NCBI GenBank assembly: GCA_002197995.1
Contig: NGZR01000006.1
Span: 1,656,001 to 1,720,000, forward strand
DNA: 64,000 nucleotides
Reading direction: 5' to 3'
Origin: Gaeumannomyces sp. JS-464
Taxonomy: Eukaryota; Ascomycota; Sordariomycetes; Magnaporthales; Magnaporthaceae
Made by a program: the position numbers and the translations under genes. Positions 21,183 through 32,688 of the stretch are shown here, piece after piece; the first letter of the stretch is position 1; every line of letters starts with the position of its first letter. Under the pieces are notes generated by a model. The model was given only the letters and a program-made list of their open reading frames with translations. It was not told the origin of the DNA and made no database searches.

Positions 21183-23209
21183 GAGACCCCTCGTCCTGCC
21201 CCTGCATCTGAGCCCCATGGCAGTCAAGGCAAACCAGTGAATCAGCATTGGCCGATGTCAGGCGTCCGAATGGGATTTTTGCAGGGTCGCCATGTAAGCC
21301 ACGGCAAAAGAGGTCAACAAGGAAGCAGCAAGCCCCGGCTATGAGCAGCCGGAGAGCGAGAGAGAGTCAGGCTCAGGAAGGGGGAACAGGGACTGCTTTT
21401 CGGCGATGCCTCTCAATGCAGCGGACCAACCGATTTGTTGGAGGAGTGCCGTGTTGCGGCCACATCGGCCCTTTTTTTTCTCGAGGCAAGGTGGGGTGGG
21501 GAGGGGAGGGAGGCTCGTGCACCAAAAAAGAAATGGCAGACTTCTAATAAAATTTTACCTTTACACCACAACTATTACCACTTGTCGTCTGCCATTTGTT
21601 TTGTGGTGTGGGGGAGGCTACCACCATATGTGCCTAGCAACAGAGATCAGACTGCTCGAGGAGGCCTACCAGGACAAGCAAGGGGGCTGGTGCGTTGTCG
21701 CGATCGTAAAGCTTCGGGTGAAAAATGTCCTGCATCGAAGCCATCGAAGCCCTGCTGCTGAGCGCATGTGGCGTATGTTCCCCAGCTCTCCATGAACATC
21801 GGCCCATAAAGGGTGCCAAGAGAGAGCACGGGGCACATGCACGTTTGGCGCCCACGATCGGCCGGCATGTTCCCAGTCATTGTCGCTCTGAACCCCTATT
21901 TTGTGCGAGAGCCACAGGCATAAGGCTCCGGGGCGCAAGACAGAGAACTGTCGAGTCTTTCTGAGCAGCTCTGCTGTGCCAATTTCCACGCGATCCCCGC
22001 TTGCACAAATGAGAGGAGTCACGTGATAGTCACAGGAAGCAGCCCCCCCTTATTTCGGCAATCGGGTGGGTCCAGCCCAGCTGGCAATGCGACGTGGCTG
22101 GTTGGCACGGTCGCGAGACACGACTCAAGAGCTACACGTGGGAATACGAAATCAGGATTCCGAGCGCTTGGTTACAAAAAATCAGGCGCCTTGTTCGCCA
22201 GCTCATTCCGCTTCGAACAGATATATGAGCGCCAGAAGGAGAGAATGGCAGGGGCGGAGGCTCGTCGCTAGCGTAGCGCAATCAATATGGGCATTGAGTT
22301 TTTTTTTTTTTTTGCGGGCGCCTTGTCGGGTCTCGGCTCGCAGTCTAGCCCGTCTGGGCATGTGCTTCCCAGACCCTGTGTGTGTTTGCCTTGCAGGGTC
22401 GCTCAAGTCGTTGACGATTTGCTTGCATCTCCCCCCCTCCCCCCCCCCTCCCCCCCCCCCCCCCCGCCCCCTGGGTCTTCATTTTTCCCCAGATCTGGGC
22501 TAGAGTACCGGGTCCTCAGCTCTTTCTGTCAAGTAGCCTGGTGTGGGTGCGTGCCATTGACAGAGGCAGGCACATACCCCAGCAAAGGTTCGAATCAAGC
22601 CCAACGCCGGCTGTCGCTTCCACAGTTCCGGGTGGCCTAATCCGCGCTGCGCAAGCAAGAGCAGGGCAGATGCTGGAGCCAATGCACGCACACGCACACA
22701 CGCACTGGCGGCGCGCGCACCACAAGCCCGGAACATGAGCCCTCTCCACGTTTCCGACAAGTACTGGCGACTGCCGCGCGCTGCACGGCGTCGCTAGCTA
22801 AACGACGGCGGTCTGGCCTTGGTCGTCTCGAAGGTGGCTATTGAATCGCGCTGAAGGGCAGACCACTCGCCCGGACTATTGGATAAGCTCATGTCATTGT
22901 GGAAATGATCGAGTAGCGCCTTTCTTCAGGCGGCGCGAGTCAAGAGGAATCGCCAACACTGGCGAGCGCCAACGCTGCCCAGACTGCCTCGGCCTGTCAC
23001 ACTAAGGGGTGAAAAGGGAGCTTACCCCGGACGGGGCCGCGCGCGCGGACTCTAAGCCCCAGCCAGGATTGTGCTGATCTCCCCAGCGTGCAGTCGCAAA
23101 GAAATATCCCATCTGAGTTTCTCCTCGACTGGGCTTTCGCTGTTCTCGCTTGCTCTCGCAAACCCCCGCTGCCACCTTGCCCCCAGAACGGGGACCGGCC
23201 TCAGTCGCC
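21183..23209. other. Intergenic region of island 2
   Basis: GC-rich; no supported gene between the MITE and the start of the second rhodopsin-family gene. It includes the low-complexity tracts at 22299-22471. The about 200 bases before 23210 are pyrimidine-rich and are the likely promoter/5' leader of that gene. Confidence 0.5.
22299..22471. repeat. Low-complexity T run and C-rich tract
   Basis: A 15-base T run at 22299-22313 and a C-dominated tract broken by single T or G at about 22430-22471. Such pure pyrimidine tracts can be non-B DNA (for example i-motif/G4 on the other strand) and are error-prone in sequencing. Confidence 0.9.
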
Positions 23210-24787
23210 ATGGCCGACGCCGCTCCCCCAGCCCATATTCGCACCGAGACCAACGGGCCCATGGTCACGGCCCTCGGCATCTGCTTTCTCATAATCAACG
23301 TGGTCTTTATTTCGCTGCGCTTCATCACTCGAGGCCTGATCGTCAAGGCCATAGGCAAAGATGATTTGGCCACTTTGGTGTCCGCTGTTAGTTTAACGGC
23401 CTTTTCCCTTTCTAATTCTCTCTCTTGGCGCCCAAAGTTTCATCACGGGTTTCAATGTTGACGGAAGAGTGGCAATTTTCCACAGATCTTGGCTATCGCC
23501 TATTCCATCGCGATGTGCTTCGAGGTCAAATACGGCATGGGACGGCATGTCGAGAATGTCACACCAGAGGAGACGATAGAGCAGCTGAAGGTGCGTCGCC
23601 GAGCTCCCCGGAGCTCGATCCAAACCGCCCACGACGCGCCCACAGAGCTGACGAGCTGACGAGCTGACGGTGTTGCTGGCCGCCAGGCCCTCATGGTCGC
23701 CATCTGTTGCTACAACCAGGGCATGAATTGGGTCAAACTGGGATTTTTGTTCCAATACCGGCGCATTTTTTCCCAAAACCGATATGTCCAGACCGTCTGT
23801 TTCTGGTTCATCGTTTTTGTACTCCTCTGGGCGGTCGTCCAGATGAACTTCCTCTTTTTCATGTGCTTCCCTACAGCGCCATCAACCCGAGCATGGTCGG
23901 CCGATGCCTCGACACCCTCCCGATCTGGTACCTCAGCGCCGCGGTGAGCATGGCTACCGACTTCGCAATTTTCTGCATCCCCTTGCCGCGACCTGGAAGC
24001 TCCAGCTCCGAATGCGGCAGAAATTTATGGTGTTGGGCATTTTCAGCTTGGGCTTCTTGTAAGTCGCGAAAATCACCACATCCTGTCGCTGCTGACCTAT
24101 GCTGTCCCTCCCCTCACCGCTGCTGGTGGCGCCGCTACGCACTATGCGCGGACAACGCCACGTTGAAGAGCTCCTTTGTGCTGACCGCCCTTTTCCTCCC
24201 CTCCCTCCAGCGTCTGCATCATCTCCGTCTACCGGATCTTCACGCTCTACCCTGGCGTCGTCAGCACGGACCCAACCTGGGACAACATTGGGGTGGCCAT
24301 CTGGTCCATCGTCGAGCTCACCGTCGCCATCGTGGCCTCGTGCCTGGCTACGCTCCGGCCCCTGCTCGCGCGCCTCCTGCCCGGCATGGGGCTCTCGAGC
24401 GCCCGCCACGACTACAACCGGAGTCGCAGCGCCTACCTGCGCCAGGGCTCCTCCACCACCGGCGGCGGCGGCTTGCACGGGACCAACCCGAAGAATTCCG
24501 CCGCCGTCGTCTCCAGCGCCGTCGGCGGCCGCGGCGGCAACCGGGCCGACAGCTTTGACAGCGAGGAGCTGACACTGCGTGACATCGGGGCCGGCAGCAT
24601 CAAGACCGGCGTCGACGCCGAGGAGATGGGCCTCGGGGCGGGCCGCGGTGTCCGAATGCCGAGCGGAACCTACGCCAACGCGTCCTCGGACCGCCAGTCT
24701 GCCAACCCTTTCGCGTCGGACAAACAGCACAACGCGGGCGGGATCATGATGACAACAAAGATAACGGTCAATTCAGGGGCTCGGTAG
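23210..24787 (+). CDS. Fungal rhodopsin-family (PTH11/SAT4-like) integral membrane protein
   Basis: Predicted seven-helix plasma-membrane protein. Four exons: 23210-23386, 23486-23590, 23687-24058 and 24211-24787. Exon 1 has MVTALGICFLIINVVFISLR and GKDDLATLVSA (the DD motif after helix 1). Exon 2 has IAIAYSIAMCFEVKYGMGRH (the G.G.H motif). Exon 3 has QGMNWVKLGFLFQYRRIF, then GRCLDTLPIWYLSAAVSMAT and WKLQLRMRQKFMVLGIFSLG. Exon 4 has STDPTWDNIGVAIWSIVELT, then a Ser/Gly-rich cytosolic tail. Exon 3 needs two single-base corrections (near 23871, a C run, and near 23976); with both, the spliced length is 411 codons and divisible by three. So the gene is either functional with sequence errors or recently broken. 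ATG 23210 is the first ATG before helix 1. The ligand is unknown. Confidence 0.8.
23387..23485 (+). other. Intron 1 of rhodopsin-family gene
   Basis: 99 bp, GTTAGT...CACAG, phase 0; joins TLVSA to ILAIAYS. Confidence 0.75.
23591..23686 (+). other. Intron 2 of rhodopsin-family gene, with 8-bp tandem repeat
   Basis: 96 bp, GTGCGT...GCCAG, phase 0; joins EQLK to ALMVAICCYN. It contains three direct GAGCTGAC units at about 23645-23668. Confidence 0.8.
24059..24210 (+). other. Intron 3 of rhodopsin-family gene
   Basis: 152 bp, GTAAGT...CTCCAG. It splits a codon (TT / C) and joins SLGF to VCIISVYRIF, the expected helix 6 of the family. Confidence 0.8.
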
Positions 24788-26449
24788 GGAGGGATACCAA
24801 TCAGGGACGGCTGAATATTTTTTCCTTGCTTTTGCGCATGCTGTTCTTTTACTTCGGCGTATTTCGGGTCGGGTATGCACGGCTCCGTGTCGGGCCTTGG
24901 ATAGATAAAATACGCATGGCCAGCTCTAGTGAATAGACCGCCACCAACAAAGCTGCATTGCAACACCGGACGGCTTTCCCCTAGGAAGCCAACCATCCCC
25001 TATAAACTGACTCGGGAATTTGACTGTTTCGTAAGCCTGCCCGCTCACACCATCATATCAGTCTCTTACCGCAACGAGCCTACGATGGAACTCCCGATGA
25101 TGAACCGTGGGACGGAATGGGCTCTGGCCGACCAACTGGCAACTGTGGATGATACCCCTGGTTCGGCGAGGATGGTCGCGTCGGCAGTCACTTTTGCCAG
25201 TCGACCCCGCCGTGCGGCCTGCGCTTCCGGGGCTGTGGATGCGGGCAAGCGGATTCTGAGCATTCCTCAGAGCGATCATATCCCCCCCCCCTTTGTCAAG
25301 ATATCCAGAGTCACCCGGTTCATTGCTTCCAACCCAAGTTACCTTACCCTAGGAACAGGTTACCCGAGACTCACCCGTTTCATGCCCGGGCGCAAGGCGA
25401 CGTATTTGTAGAACTCGCGAACAGGCAGACCTCCCTGCGAAATGAAGCGCTATTGGAAGACGTGGCACTCATGGTTGACGACACTGAGGCAGGCCACGGT
25501 CGTCACCGTCATAGTGCTGTCTTCCCCGACAGACCCGAAACGTCTGTCGCGTCCCAAACGCGCCCCTTGGCCGCTGGGACGAACATTGGGTGCGGGCTTC
25601 TTTGCCGCAGGTTCGGTATCGACGGTAGCTCTGATGTCCAGTTGCGGTTAACAACTGCTCGACCATCTGGTTGGGCAGTGACTAGCTAAACGACGTGGTT
25701 AGCTGGTGTCTTGGGTGACCGCAGCCGGCAAGTGCTGCCGGAGGCATACCGCAGTCCTGTATTTAAACCGTGCCGCCATTATAATTTAAGCAATAAAAAC
25801 GGGCCAGCGTGATCAAACCTAAGTCGTTTGCGTTTTAGCTACATGATTTAGTGGTCGACCTTACGGAGGCTATTCGTTTCCTTTTCCCCCCCGCCGAGTA
25901 AGCTTAATATATCGAACTATAAGCAGTAATGGTGGGCGATAAGCGCGATGCGTCGCCGTCGCTACCGCTTGACTTCTAGCCCCATCGTTCCCGCTCTCGC
26001 GGTAAAAAATTATATGTGGTTCCAGCCGCTTAAAACGGCGAGCTTTAGGTTAAACAGGCCCCGTTTAATAGATAGCAAATAGTTGCACTAGGTAAAACTG
26101 CTCGTAATAAAATGCGTTTGTGCGAATTAAAATGCGTTTTTGCCCTTATTTGCTGTGTGTAATTTGCAGCCAATTTTAACTGGATATTAGGTAATAATAT
26201 TATGTGAACACGAATTTGTAAACGCCAACGGCTTACGGCTAATAATGGTGGCGAATTTGTATTATATTTGGTTTAAAGCATTTTGTTTCCAATTTTAAAA
26301 AAATGCCGACGACAAATTTATTTATATACCTTTTTAAATTTAAACAAGCTTTAACGGTTGCCATTTTTGCGCTTTTTTTTTACCGTTTAGCGTCCCGCAT
26401 CGTTTTTACTTAACTGTAATTTAGAAAATTAAACAAACTCCCCTCGTTA
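24788..26449. other. Right part of island 2 grading into AT-rich DNA, no gene recognised
   Basis: GC-rich to about 25.78 kb, then progressively AT-rich. Several short open frames lack family signals. No transposon ends were found. Presumed 3' region of the rhodopsin-family gene plus intergenic DNA. Confidence 0.4.
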
Positions 26450-26790
26450 TTTTAATTTTAGCGCTTTTTTAAACATTTAAATTAAAAAGGTGTTACAATT
26501 AAGGGTTTGCTTTTAAAGTAAAACACTTAAGGATAAGGCTGTACAGTAACTGTAATAGCTTTTTAAAAAGAATTAAAAACACTAAATGCATTAATTTAAT
26601 TGCTTGCTTTAAAAAATACCTAAAAGCTAATTTAAATTAACTAATGTTAAAGTTTTAATTAAAGCTACTTTATATAAAAGGAAATTCTCCCCTTATATTT
26701 TAAAAGCTTTTGTAATGCTATATTTGCTATATTTTATAGCGGATATATTACTTGTAAGTTTTAAAGCTATATTTACTATATTTTATCGGA
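26450..26790 (+). repeat. Dispersed repeat X, longest copy
   Basis: Shares its whole length with 59.21-59.55 kb: GTTACAATTAAGGGTTTGC, GTAATAGCTTTTTAAAAAG, AATTGCTTGCTTTAAAAAA, and the AAAAGGAAATT segment followed by palindromic GCTATATTTGCTATATTTTA units. It ends at the TA where pogo copy D is inserted. Confidence 0.65.
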
Positions 26791-26792
26791 TA

Positions 26793-28652
26793 ACGTAGTC
26801 CATTAGCGAATCGCGCATATTACCGAATCGCGCATTTTCCATCGCGATACGCGTTTCCCACTTTCAATTTTAATTTTTTAATAACCACAAATAGCATCGA
26901 CATCGAAAAAAGCTAGGATTGTTTTTGCTATACAAGTAATCCAATTTACACGTAAATTAAGTTTGCGTTCGGCAGTTAAAATTTACGATATTTCTAAATC
27001 CACTATGCGCGACCGACGCGCCGGCCGACCTGCTTAACGCGACAGCATGCCCAAATTACGGAAATTAACGGAATCCGAAAAGGAAGCGCTTATTAAATAC
27101 ATACTTAAGCTAAACTTTCGCGCATTTCCTCCCCGGCCTTTTGGTATTAAAAATATGGCCAACCGATTGCTCGCCGAACGCGACGCGGGCACCGTCGGCA
27201 AATGCTGGGTCGAAAAGTTCGTTAAACGCCGCGCAAAGCTCGGCACGCGCTGGATTCGAAAGTACGACTATTAAAAGGCCAAATGCGAAAATCCCAAGCT
27301 CGTATTTGCGTGGTTTAACTTTGTACGAAACATTATAGCCAAATATGGCATCCTAAATAACGACATTTACAATTTCGACAAAACCGGCTTTTTATAGGCA
27401 TAATCGCCGCCGTTATGGTTATTACAACGTTAAAAGGCCGTGGTAAAGCAAAGCTAGTCTAGCTTAGCAACCGGGAATAGGCCACAGTTATTTAAAAGGT
27501 TAACTATTACGGTTAGGCGGTTTTTCCTTTTATTATCGTTAAAAAGCAGTATTACCTGGCTAATTGGTACTCGGAAACCGACTTTTTACGCAATTGGGTT
27601 ATCGCAATAAGCGTTAACGGGTAAACTACGAACGAACTCGGTTTAAAATGAATTCGGCATTTCGATAAACACATTGCAGCTCGTTTTACGAGGTTTTATC
27701 GTTTGTTAATGCTAAACGGCCACGAAAGCCACCATTCGACGGATTTCGAGCTTTATTGCTAAAAACATAATATCGTTACGCTTTATATGCTTTCGCATTC
27801 GTTTTACTTTTTTTAGCCGTTTAACGTTAAATGTTTTAACCCGTTAAAAAAAGCGTACGGTCGATAAATCGAAAACTTAATAAGGTTGCACGTTAACCAC
27901 GTAATTAAAGTCGAGTTTTTTTCGGCGTTTAAAACGGCATTTTTCGATTTTATAACCGAGAAAAACATTTAAAAAGGTTTCCGAAAAGCTGGCTTTGCTT
28001 TTTTTAATCCGGATTTAATTTTGGAAAAGTTAAATGTAAAGCTACGAACTTTAACTCCTTTAAAAAAGCTTTTAAGCAACGCTGAACTTTAAACTTTTAA
28101 AACGCTTTAAACAGTTAGGGACGTAACTTCGCAATCCGAACACATTAAAACTCGGATTTCCAATTACCGGAGCAGCTTTTCGACACTTATGCTAGCGGTT
28201 GTAAACCAGCTAACGAAAAGGGCTAAAGCAATTATGCATCGGGTTAACCTTTTAAAAGAAAAGTGCTTTAAGCTACGAAAGGCGAACGAAGTACTAAGTA
28301 AACGCCGAAAGGCTAAAAAAACACGTGTTAAGCTAAAAGGGTTACTTATTATAAACGAGGTACGAAATGTTTTAAACCAGCAGAAGCTAAATAAATAGCT
28401 ATAGCAAAAAATACGCGATTATAAGGGTTAAAAAAGGAAGGCGACGATAACTCGTCGGCGATATAGCACTTGCGGTAAAACCGGACATAATGCGCGCATT
28501 TGTTAGGAAGAAATAAAAATGTCCGATGTATATAATTTCGAGTAGTTTAAATGGATTCCTGGCGTTATTGGGTTGGCATGCGCGTCGATTAACCGGAGGT
28601 CGGGTATGGGTGCGCGATTCGGTAATATGCGCGATTTACTAATGGATTACGT
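26793..28652 (+). mobile_element. pogo/Fot1-like DNA transposon copy D, full length
   Basis: 1,860 bp from ACGTAGTCC (after TA 26791-26792) to GGATTACGT (before TA 28653-28654). Doubled subterminal motifs AGCGAATCGCGCA and CCGAATCGCGCA at both ends. The + strand reads the HTH SAVKIYDISKSTMRDRRAG at about 26965, a CENP-B-like domain (27047-27274, the longest open piece), NFDKTGF with catalytic Asp 1 at about 27376, LNGHESH (Asp 2 is Asn) at about 27715, PFNVKCFNPLKKAYG (Asp 3 is Asn), a Lys-rich C-terminus open at 28189-28398, and the zinc knuckle TCGKTGHNARIC at about 28470-28503. Many stops; non-autonomous now. Confidence 0.95.
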
Positions 28653-28663
28653 TATATTACTTT

Positions 28664-28750
28664 TAAGTCCTAGTGTTATATTTGTTATATTTTATAACAA
28701 ACATATTACTTTTAAATCCTAATGCTGTATTTGTTATATTTTATAATAAA
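28664..28750. repeat. Tandem palindromic AT units
   Basis: Two units of GTTATATTTGTTATATTTTA plus ACAAACATATTAC about 47 bp apart; same family as at 7.14-7.27 kb and 59.5-60.1 kb. They fill the gap between pogo copy D and the fold-back element. Confidence 0.6.
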
Positions 28751-28752
28751 TA

Positions 28753-29181
28753 ACGTGGTTTATTAGTAAATAACGCACTTTTACCAAGTAACGCACTTTA
28801 AATTTTATACTAAATGCCGTTTTTAACCTTTTAGTTAAATCGATTAAGTTAAAGTAAAATTCCGTAAAAATTTAATACGTTATATTTAACTATATAACCA
28901 ATTTTATAATAAATTAGTAATATTTGTATTATTACTTTTTAAAGTTAGTTTGCATATTTGCATAATGCAAATACATAGCGTTACAAACTAACCTTAAAAA
29001 AGTAATAATACAAATATTACTAATTTATTAAAATTGGTTATATAGTTAAATATAACGTATTAAATTTTTACGGAATTTTACTTTAACTTAATCGATTTAA
29101 CTAAAAGGTTAAAAACGGCATTTAATATAGGATTGGAATGCGTTACTTGGTAAAAGTGCGTTACTTACTAGTAAACCACGT
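28753..29181. mobile_element. Fold-back MITE with pogo-like ends
   Basis: 429 bp between TA 28751-28752 and TA 29182-29183. The two arms, about 190 bp each, are near-perfect inverted copies around a centre at about 28950-28975 (GCATATTTGCATAATGC). Ends ACGTGGTTTATTAGTAA / TTACTAGTAAACCACGT match the pogo copies, with doubled motifs AAATAACGCACT and AAGTAACGCACT. No coding sequence. Likely mobilised in trans by the pogo transposase family. Confidence 0.9.
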
Positions 29182-29479
29182 TATATCATTTTTAAATTAC
29201 GTAATTTTATTACGTAACTTTTTCCAAAGCCAAATGCCGGATTATAACGCGGGATTAAGGCAGCCCTTTTTTAATGCCCGTAATTATAATATTAAGTTTC
29301 CCCTTTTAAGCTAAACCTTTTTAGCCACACTTGTCGCCTTGCTTTTTGTTAATAATAAATATTTTCCTTTTTTACCATTCCTTATCCCTTTATTAATTAA
29401 CAAAATATCCGATCGGGTATAAAAACGAAAACCTTTTATTGCGCGTTTAACGATTCGTCGCGAAAACCTTTTTTTTTTT

Positions 29480-29830
29480 ATTAAACTTTCCTTTTACCAT
29501 GCTTTTTTATTCCTTTTATAAAACCCTCGGCCGTTTTTCTTGTAAGGTTTTTTTAAGCGACTTTTTTCGATGCGTGAAATGCGTTCGTTAAAAGCGGTTT
29601 AAATATAACGTTTTGGTTTTTTTTAAAACAATTTCGTGCTGTTAACTAGCAATATTTTAAATTAAAAGCTGATTTAAAAACTGTTAACGAAAATGTTTTG
29701 CGTGTTAAAACAAAAGCTGCTCGTTTTTAAAAACAGCGGAAATTATAATGAAAAAAATGCGTGCGATACGTCGTGTATTAATAATATTGAAAAATTAAAA
29801 CGCGTAAAACGGGAGGAAACCGTTTAAAAG
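29480..29830 (+). pseudogene. Antisense Cys-cluster ORF of second gypsy remnant
   Basis: Opposite to the gypsy remnant at 30.3-30.5 kb. The + strand reads FYSFYKTLGRFSCKVF (Tyr where Cys expected), then FRCVKCVRQKRFKYN (one stop, TAA, at the Gln) at 29565-29610. It continues with a Lys-rich helix (LKADLKTVNENVLRVKTKAA) and MKKMRAIRR at about 29748. The order and motifs match the antisense ORF at 4965-5480: two C-x2-C...C half-sites, helix, MRAIRR, and EKLKRVKREE against KELERVER. Function unknown; probably nucleic-acid binding by analogy with zinc-cluster proteins. Confidence 0.65.
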
Positions 29831-30269
29831 GCTTTTTAAATCACTTCGTTATTTAAACCCTTTGCTGCTTTTGCCGACATTTTTAATTAGCAAGCTTTTA
29901 AAATTAATTTAAACTTAAACCTGTTTGCTTTATTTAATTTTAGTAAAAATCGTTCCTTTTAACCGTTTTAAAAAGCTCGTAATACATTAGGTACTGTTTT
30001 AATTACCTTTATTAAAATTGCAAGTTCGAATTTTATTAAAATTATATTTACTTTTAGCTAATAACGCGAGCTGGTAGTTATAAGTAAATAATATTTTTTA
30101 TTAACTCGGCTAGTAAGCTCGCCTTTCTTATTTAAATTAAATAAGCGTGTTTTTTACCAATTGTTTTTTTTAAATTTGTAATATAATAAGCATTGCTTTT
30201 GCAATTTTGCGAAGGTTGTAAGTTTAAATCCTACCAGGTACATGCTTAGCTATTAACTTTTCGAAATCG

Positions 30270-30510
30270 AGGAACTCGTGGTTAAACCGTTTTTTTACTA
30301 ACCTTTTTATAAGCGCTTTTGCCGTATTCCGTTAAAACTTTTTAGCAATTTTTAAAATCGGTTTTTTTATTTACAAATTTTTTTATAACCGTACCCTTTT
30401 TATTTAACCAGGTATTACTTTAGTTTTATACCTAATTTTTTCGTTAAAAATCTTTTTAACTTTATACTTGTATATTAAATTAATTTCGATTAACTCGTTT
30501 ATTTTAAATC
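30270..30510 (-). pseudogene. Second Ty3/gypsy remnant, chromodomain end
   Basis: The minus strand reads NLIYKYKVKKIFNEKIRYKT at about 30490-30430 and, one frame over, YLVKxKGYGY at about 30415-30385, the core of a chromodomain (x is TAA at the expected Trp). RT and integrase are not recognised upstream; the 345-bp repeat at 30520-30864 abuts it. Heavily RIPped. Confidence 0.6.
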
Positions 30511-30519
30511 CTAGTTATT

Positions 30520-30864
30520 CGTAGCATTAGTGCCGGTACCGGCTTTTAAAGTAAAAAAGCTTTTATGTTTAATATATATCCAAAAGCTATTTGTTTTTTA
30601 AGTATAAAAAAAAGCTCGTCGTGCGAGCCTCGCTTAGTATATATATCCCGTGCCGAAGGCCGCGGCGTGCAATTGTACGAGGCAACTTTTAGTATCGGGA
30701 TTTAACTTGCGATTTGCACAACCTTCGTAAATAACGGCATAACTGGTAATTTCCGCGTTAAAGCCTCCGTGCCGGGAAAACGTTATTCCCGTTACGAAGC
30801 CCCGAATCGTGGATTTACCGTATTCGTTAATAGCTTTATGCGATTTTTAGCTGCCGTTTTAACA
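30520..30864 (-). repeat. 345-bp dispersed repeat Y, copy 1
   Basis: Same length (345 bp) and opposite orientation to the copy at 60184-60528. On the minus strand it starts TGTTAAAACGGCAGC, contains CGGCACGGAGG and AAGTTAAATCCCGAT (tRNA-like A and B boxes) and a hairpin GGCTCG-CACGA-CGAGC followed by a T run at about 30605-30630. TG at the start and near-CA at the end also allow a solo LTR. Confidence 0.7.
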
Positions 30865-31075
30865 CTGGCAGTTTTTTTTTTCTGGTTGTATTTCCCTTTT
30901 TTTAAATATTAGTTCGCATAAGCTAAATTATCTTTTAATAAAGTAATTTAAAATAAGTGTGCGAATTGTGCAAAATAAAAAAAATGGGTGTTAAAAAACA
31001 TATCGGGTAAAGTAAATTAAACTTCGGGTTTTAATATAAACGTAAAAAATTATCTTTTTAGGTAATTTAACGTTA

Positions 31076-31077
<2 letters not shown>

Positions 31078-31120
<43 letters not shown>

Positions 31121-31124
31121 TATG
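31078..31124. repeat. (TA)n microsatellite
   Basis: About 47 bases of alternating TA, interrupted once by AA near 31101. Confidence 0.95.
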
Positions 31125-32688
31125 CATCGCACGAAAGCGGCGTAAAAATAAAGAAATAAAAATAACGTAAAGTTAGTAATAGTGGTTAGTTTATATAAAA
31201 AGGACGAAATTGTTAAATTATAAATAGCTTCGTGTAAAGGTGGTTATAAAAGGTGGTTTTTCCTTTTTGCTTTTATACGGTCGTACGGAAAAACCCACCT
31301 TTGCAGGCATTAAAACGCTTTTTTTTCCTTTTGCTTTTTTCCTTTTTGCATAATACCGCACCTTTCGTTATAATTTTAACTTCGCCCGTTTTTTCCAATT
31401 ACGCGACTTTTAACTTTTCTTTTTTTTTCGCGTTTAGTTAAAGTTAGTTATCGCGTTGTTCGTTAACGTTTCGCGCGCGCACGTTCGCTTTTTTTCTTTT
31501 CCACGTTTTCGGCTGTTTTTCCAAATCGTACGATATTTTTCGTGCCCGCCGTTTAACGTAACGTTTTAGCGTTTATCGTTTAAACTTTTTTAAATGCGAT
31601 TAGCATTTGTACTAATAATAAAAGTACGATTTGGTTGCGTTTTTCCACCGGCTCGTTTAGCAATCGTTAATTTATAGCAATTTTCGCTATTAATATACGT
31701 ATTACTTTTTTAGCTTTTTTTCGTATAAAGCTAGTTTTGTTTTTTATTTAGCTCGAAAATGTTCTCGCCGCTTTCCCGTTATACGATATTAAAGTTTAAA
31801 TAAATATTACTAACCTAAGTATAACGCTTAATAAGCGTGCTATGCTTTTAATAAATAAAATCGTACGGCGCAAGTTGTATTTCCGCGCGGTTTTAATCCA
31901 TTCGCGCGGAAGTTTAATTCGCCGTTGCTTTTAAAAGTGCGGCAATTTTAGCGCAATTTCGCGCTTTTTTCGCTGCGTATAAATTTGTGGTTTTTAAAGC
32001 GAAACTTGCTCGAATTGTATTTAATAATCACACGGTTAAAATTGTAAATACGTTTATATTATATTAGCGTTTTTAAGCTTATTTATTAAAACTTTAAACC
32101 GGGGTAATAAGGTTAAAAATGGTAATAACGGTAATAGTGCAGCTAATTTTAAAAGTTATATAATGCTATTATCGAAACAATTGTTTTATTTTAACTTTGC
32201 TAATTTTGGTTTAAATCGTAAAGTTATTTTAGTTAAAAATTAATTGTACGAAATAGCTTTTTTTTGTTTAAAAAAGGGGTATGTTATTTTGTACGGTGCT
32301 TTTTGCTAAATTTTTACTTTTTTTTTATTTTTTTTTAAAAAACGGGGATTGGTAATAATTAGGGTTTCGTACAAAGCTAAATAATAATAAAAAAGATTTT
32401 CCTTTTTACTTTTTTCCTTTTTTATTACGTTTAATATATGCTTTAACTTTAATAGTTACACGATTTGTTAAAATTAAAGTTAATAAAGTGTCGTTCGAAT
32501 CCTTTTTCGTTAAAACGCTAATTAAGTTATTTCGTTCGTTAATGTAACGGATTTTAAAAATGTTTTAATTTTCGTACAATTCCCGAAATAATATAATATT
32601 AATTATTAATTTTTTATCGTGCTTTTTAATTTAATTAAGCATTTGTATAATAATTTTAAATTTATATAAACGATAGTTAAAATTTATA
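31125..32688. other. Gene-less AT-rich block
   Basis: No recognisable protein motifs on either strand; open frames are Phe/Leu-rich artefacts of T-rich DNA. The block is rich in near-palindromic TCGTRCGA-type motifs, shared with 34.6-37.5 and 48.4-49.0 kb. Confidence 0.5.

Noticed and set aside
21248..21547. 99-codon open frame between the MITE and the rhodopsin-family gene
   Set aside because: No homology, no intron signals; overlapping frames are open equally.
23954..24730. 258-codon minus-strand frame over the rhodopsin-family gene
   Set aside because: Shadow of exons 3-4; the + strand shows conserved membrane-protein motifs and splice sites.
30175..30245. tRNA gene suggested by AAGGTTGTAAGTTTAAATCC
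   Set aside because: Only a B-box-like stretch; no acceptor stem or cloverleaf could be drawn.
31253..31441. Hydrophobic short frames in AT-rich blocks taken as membrane peptides
   Set aside because: T-rich DNA translates as Phe/Leu/Ile by composition; no conservation seen.
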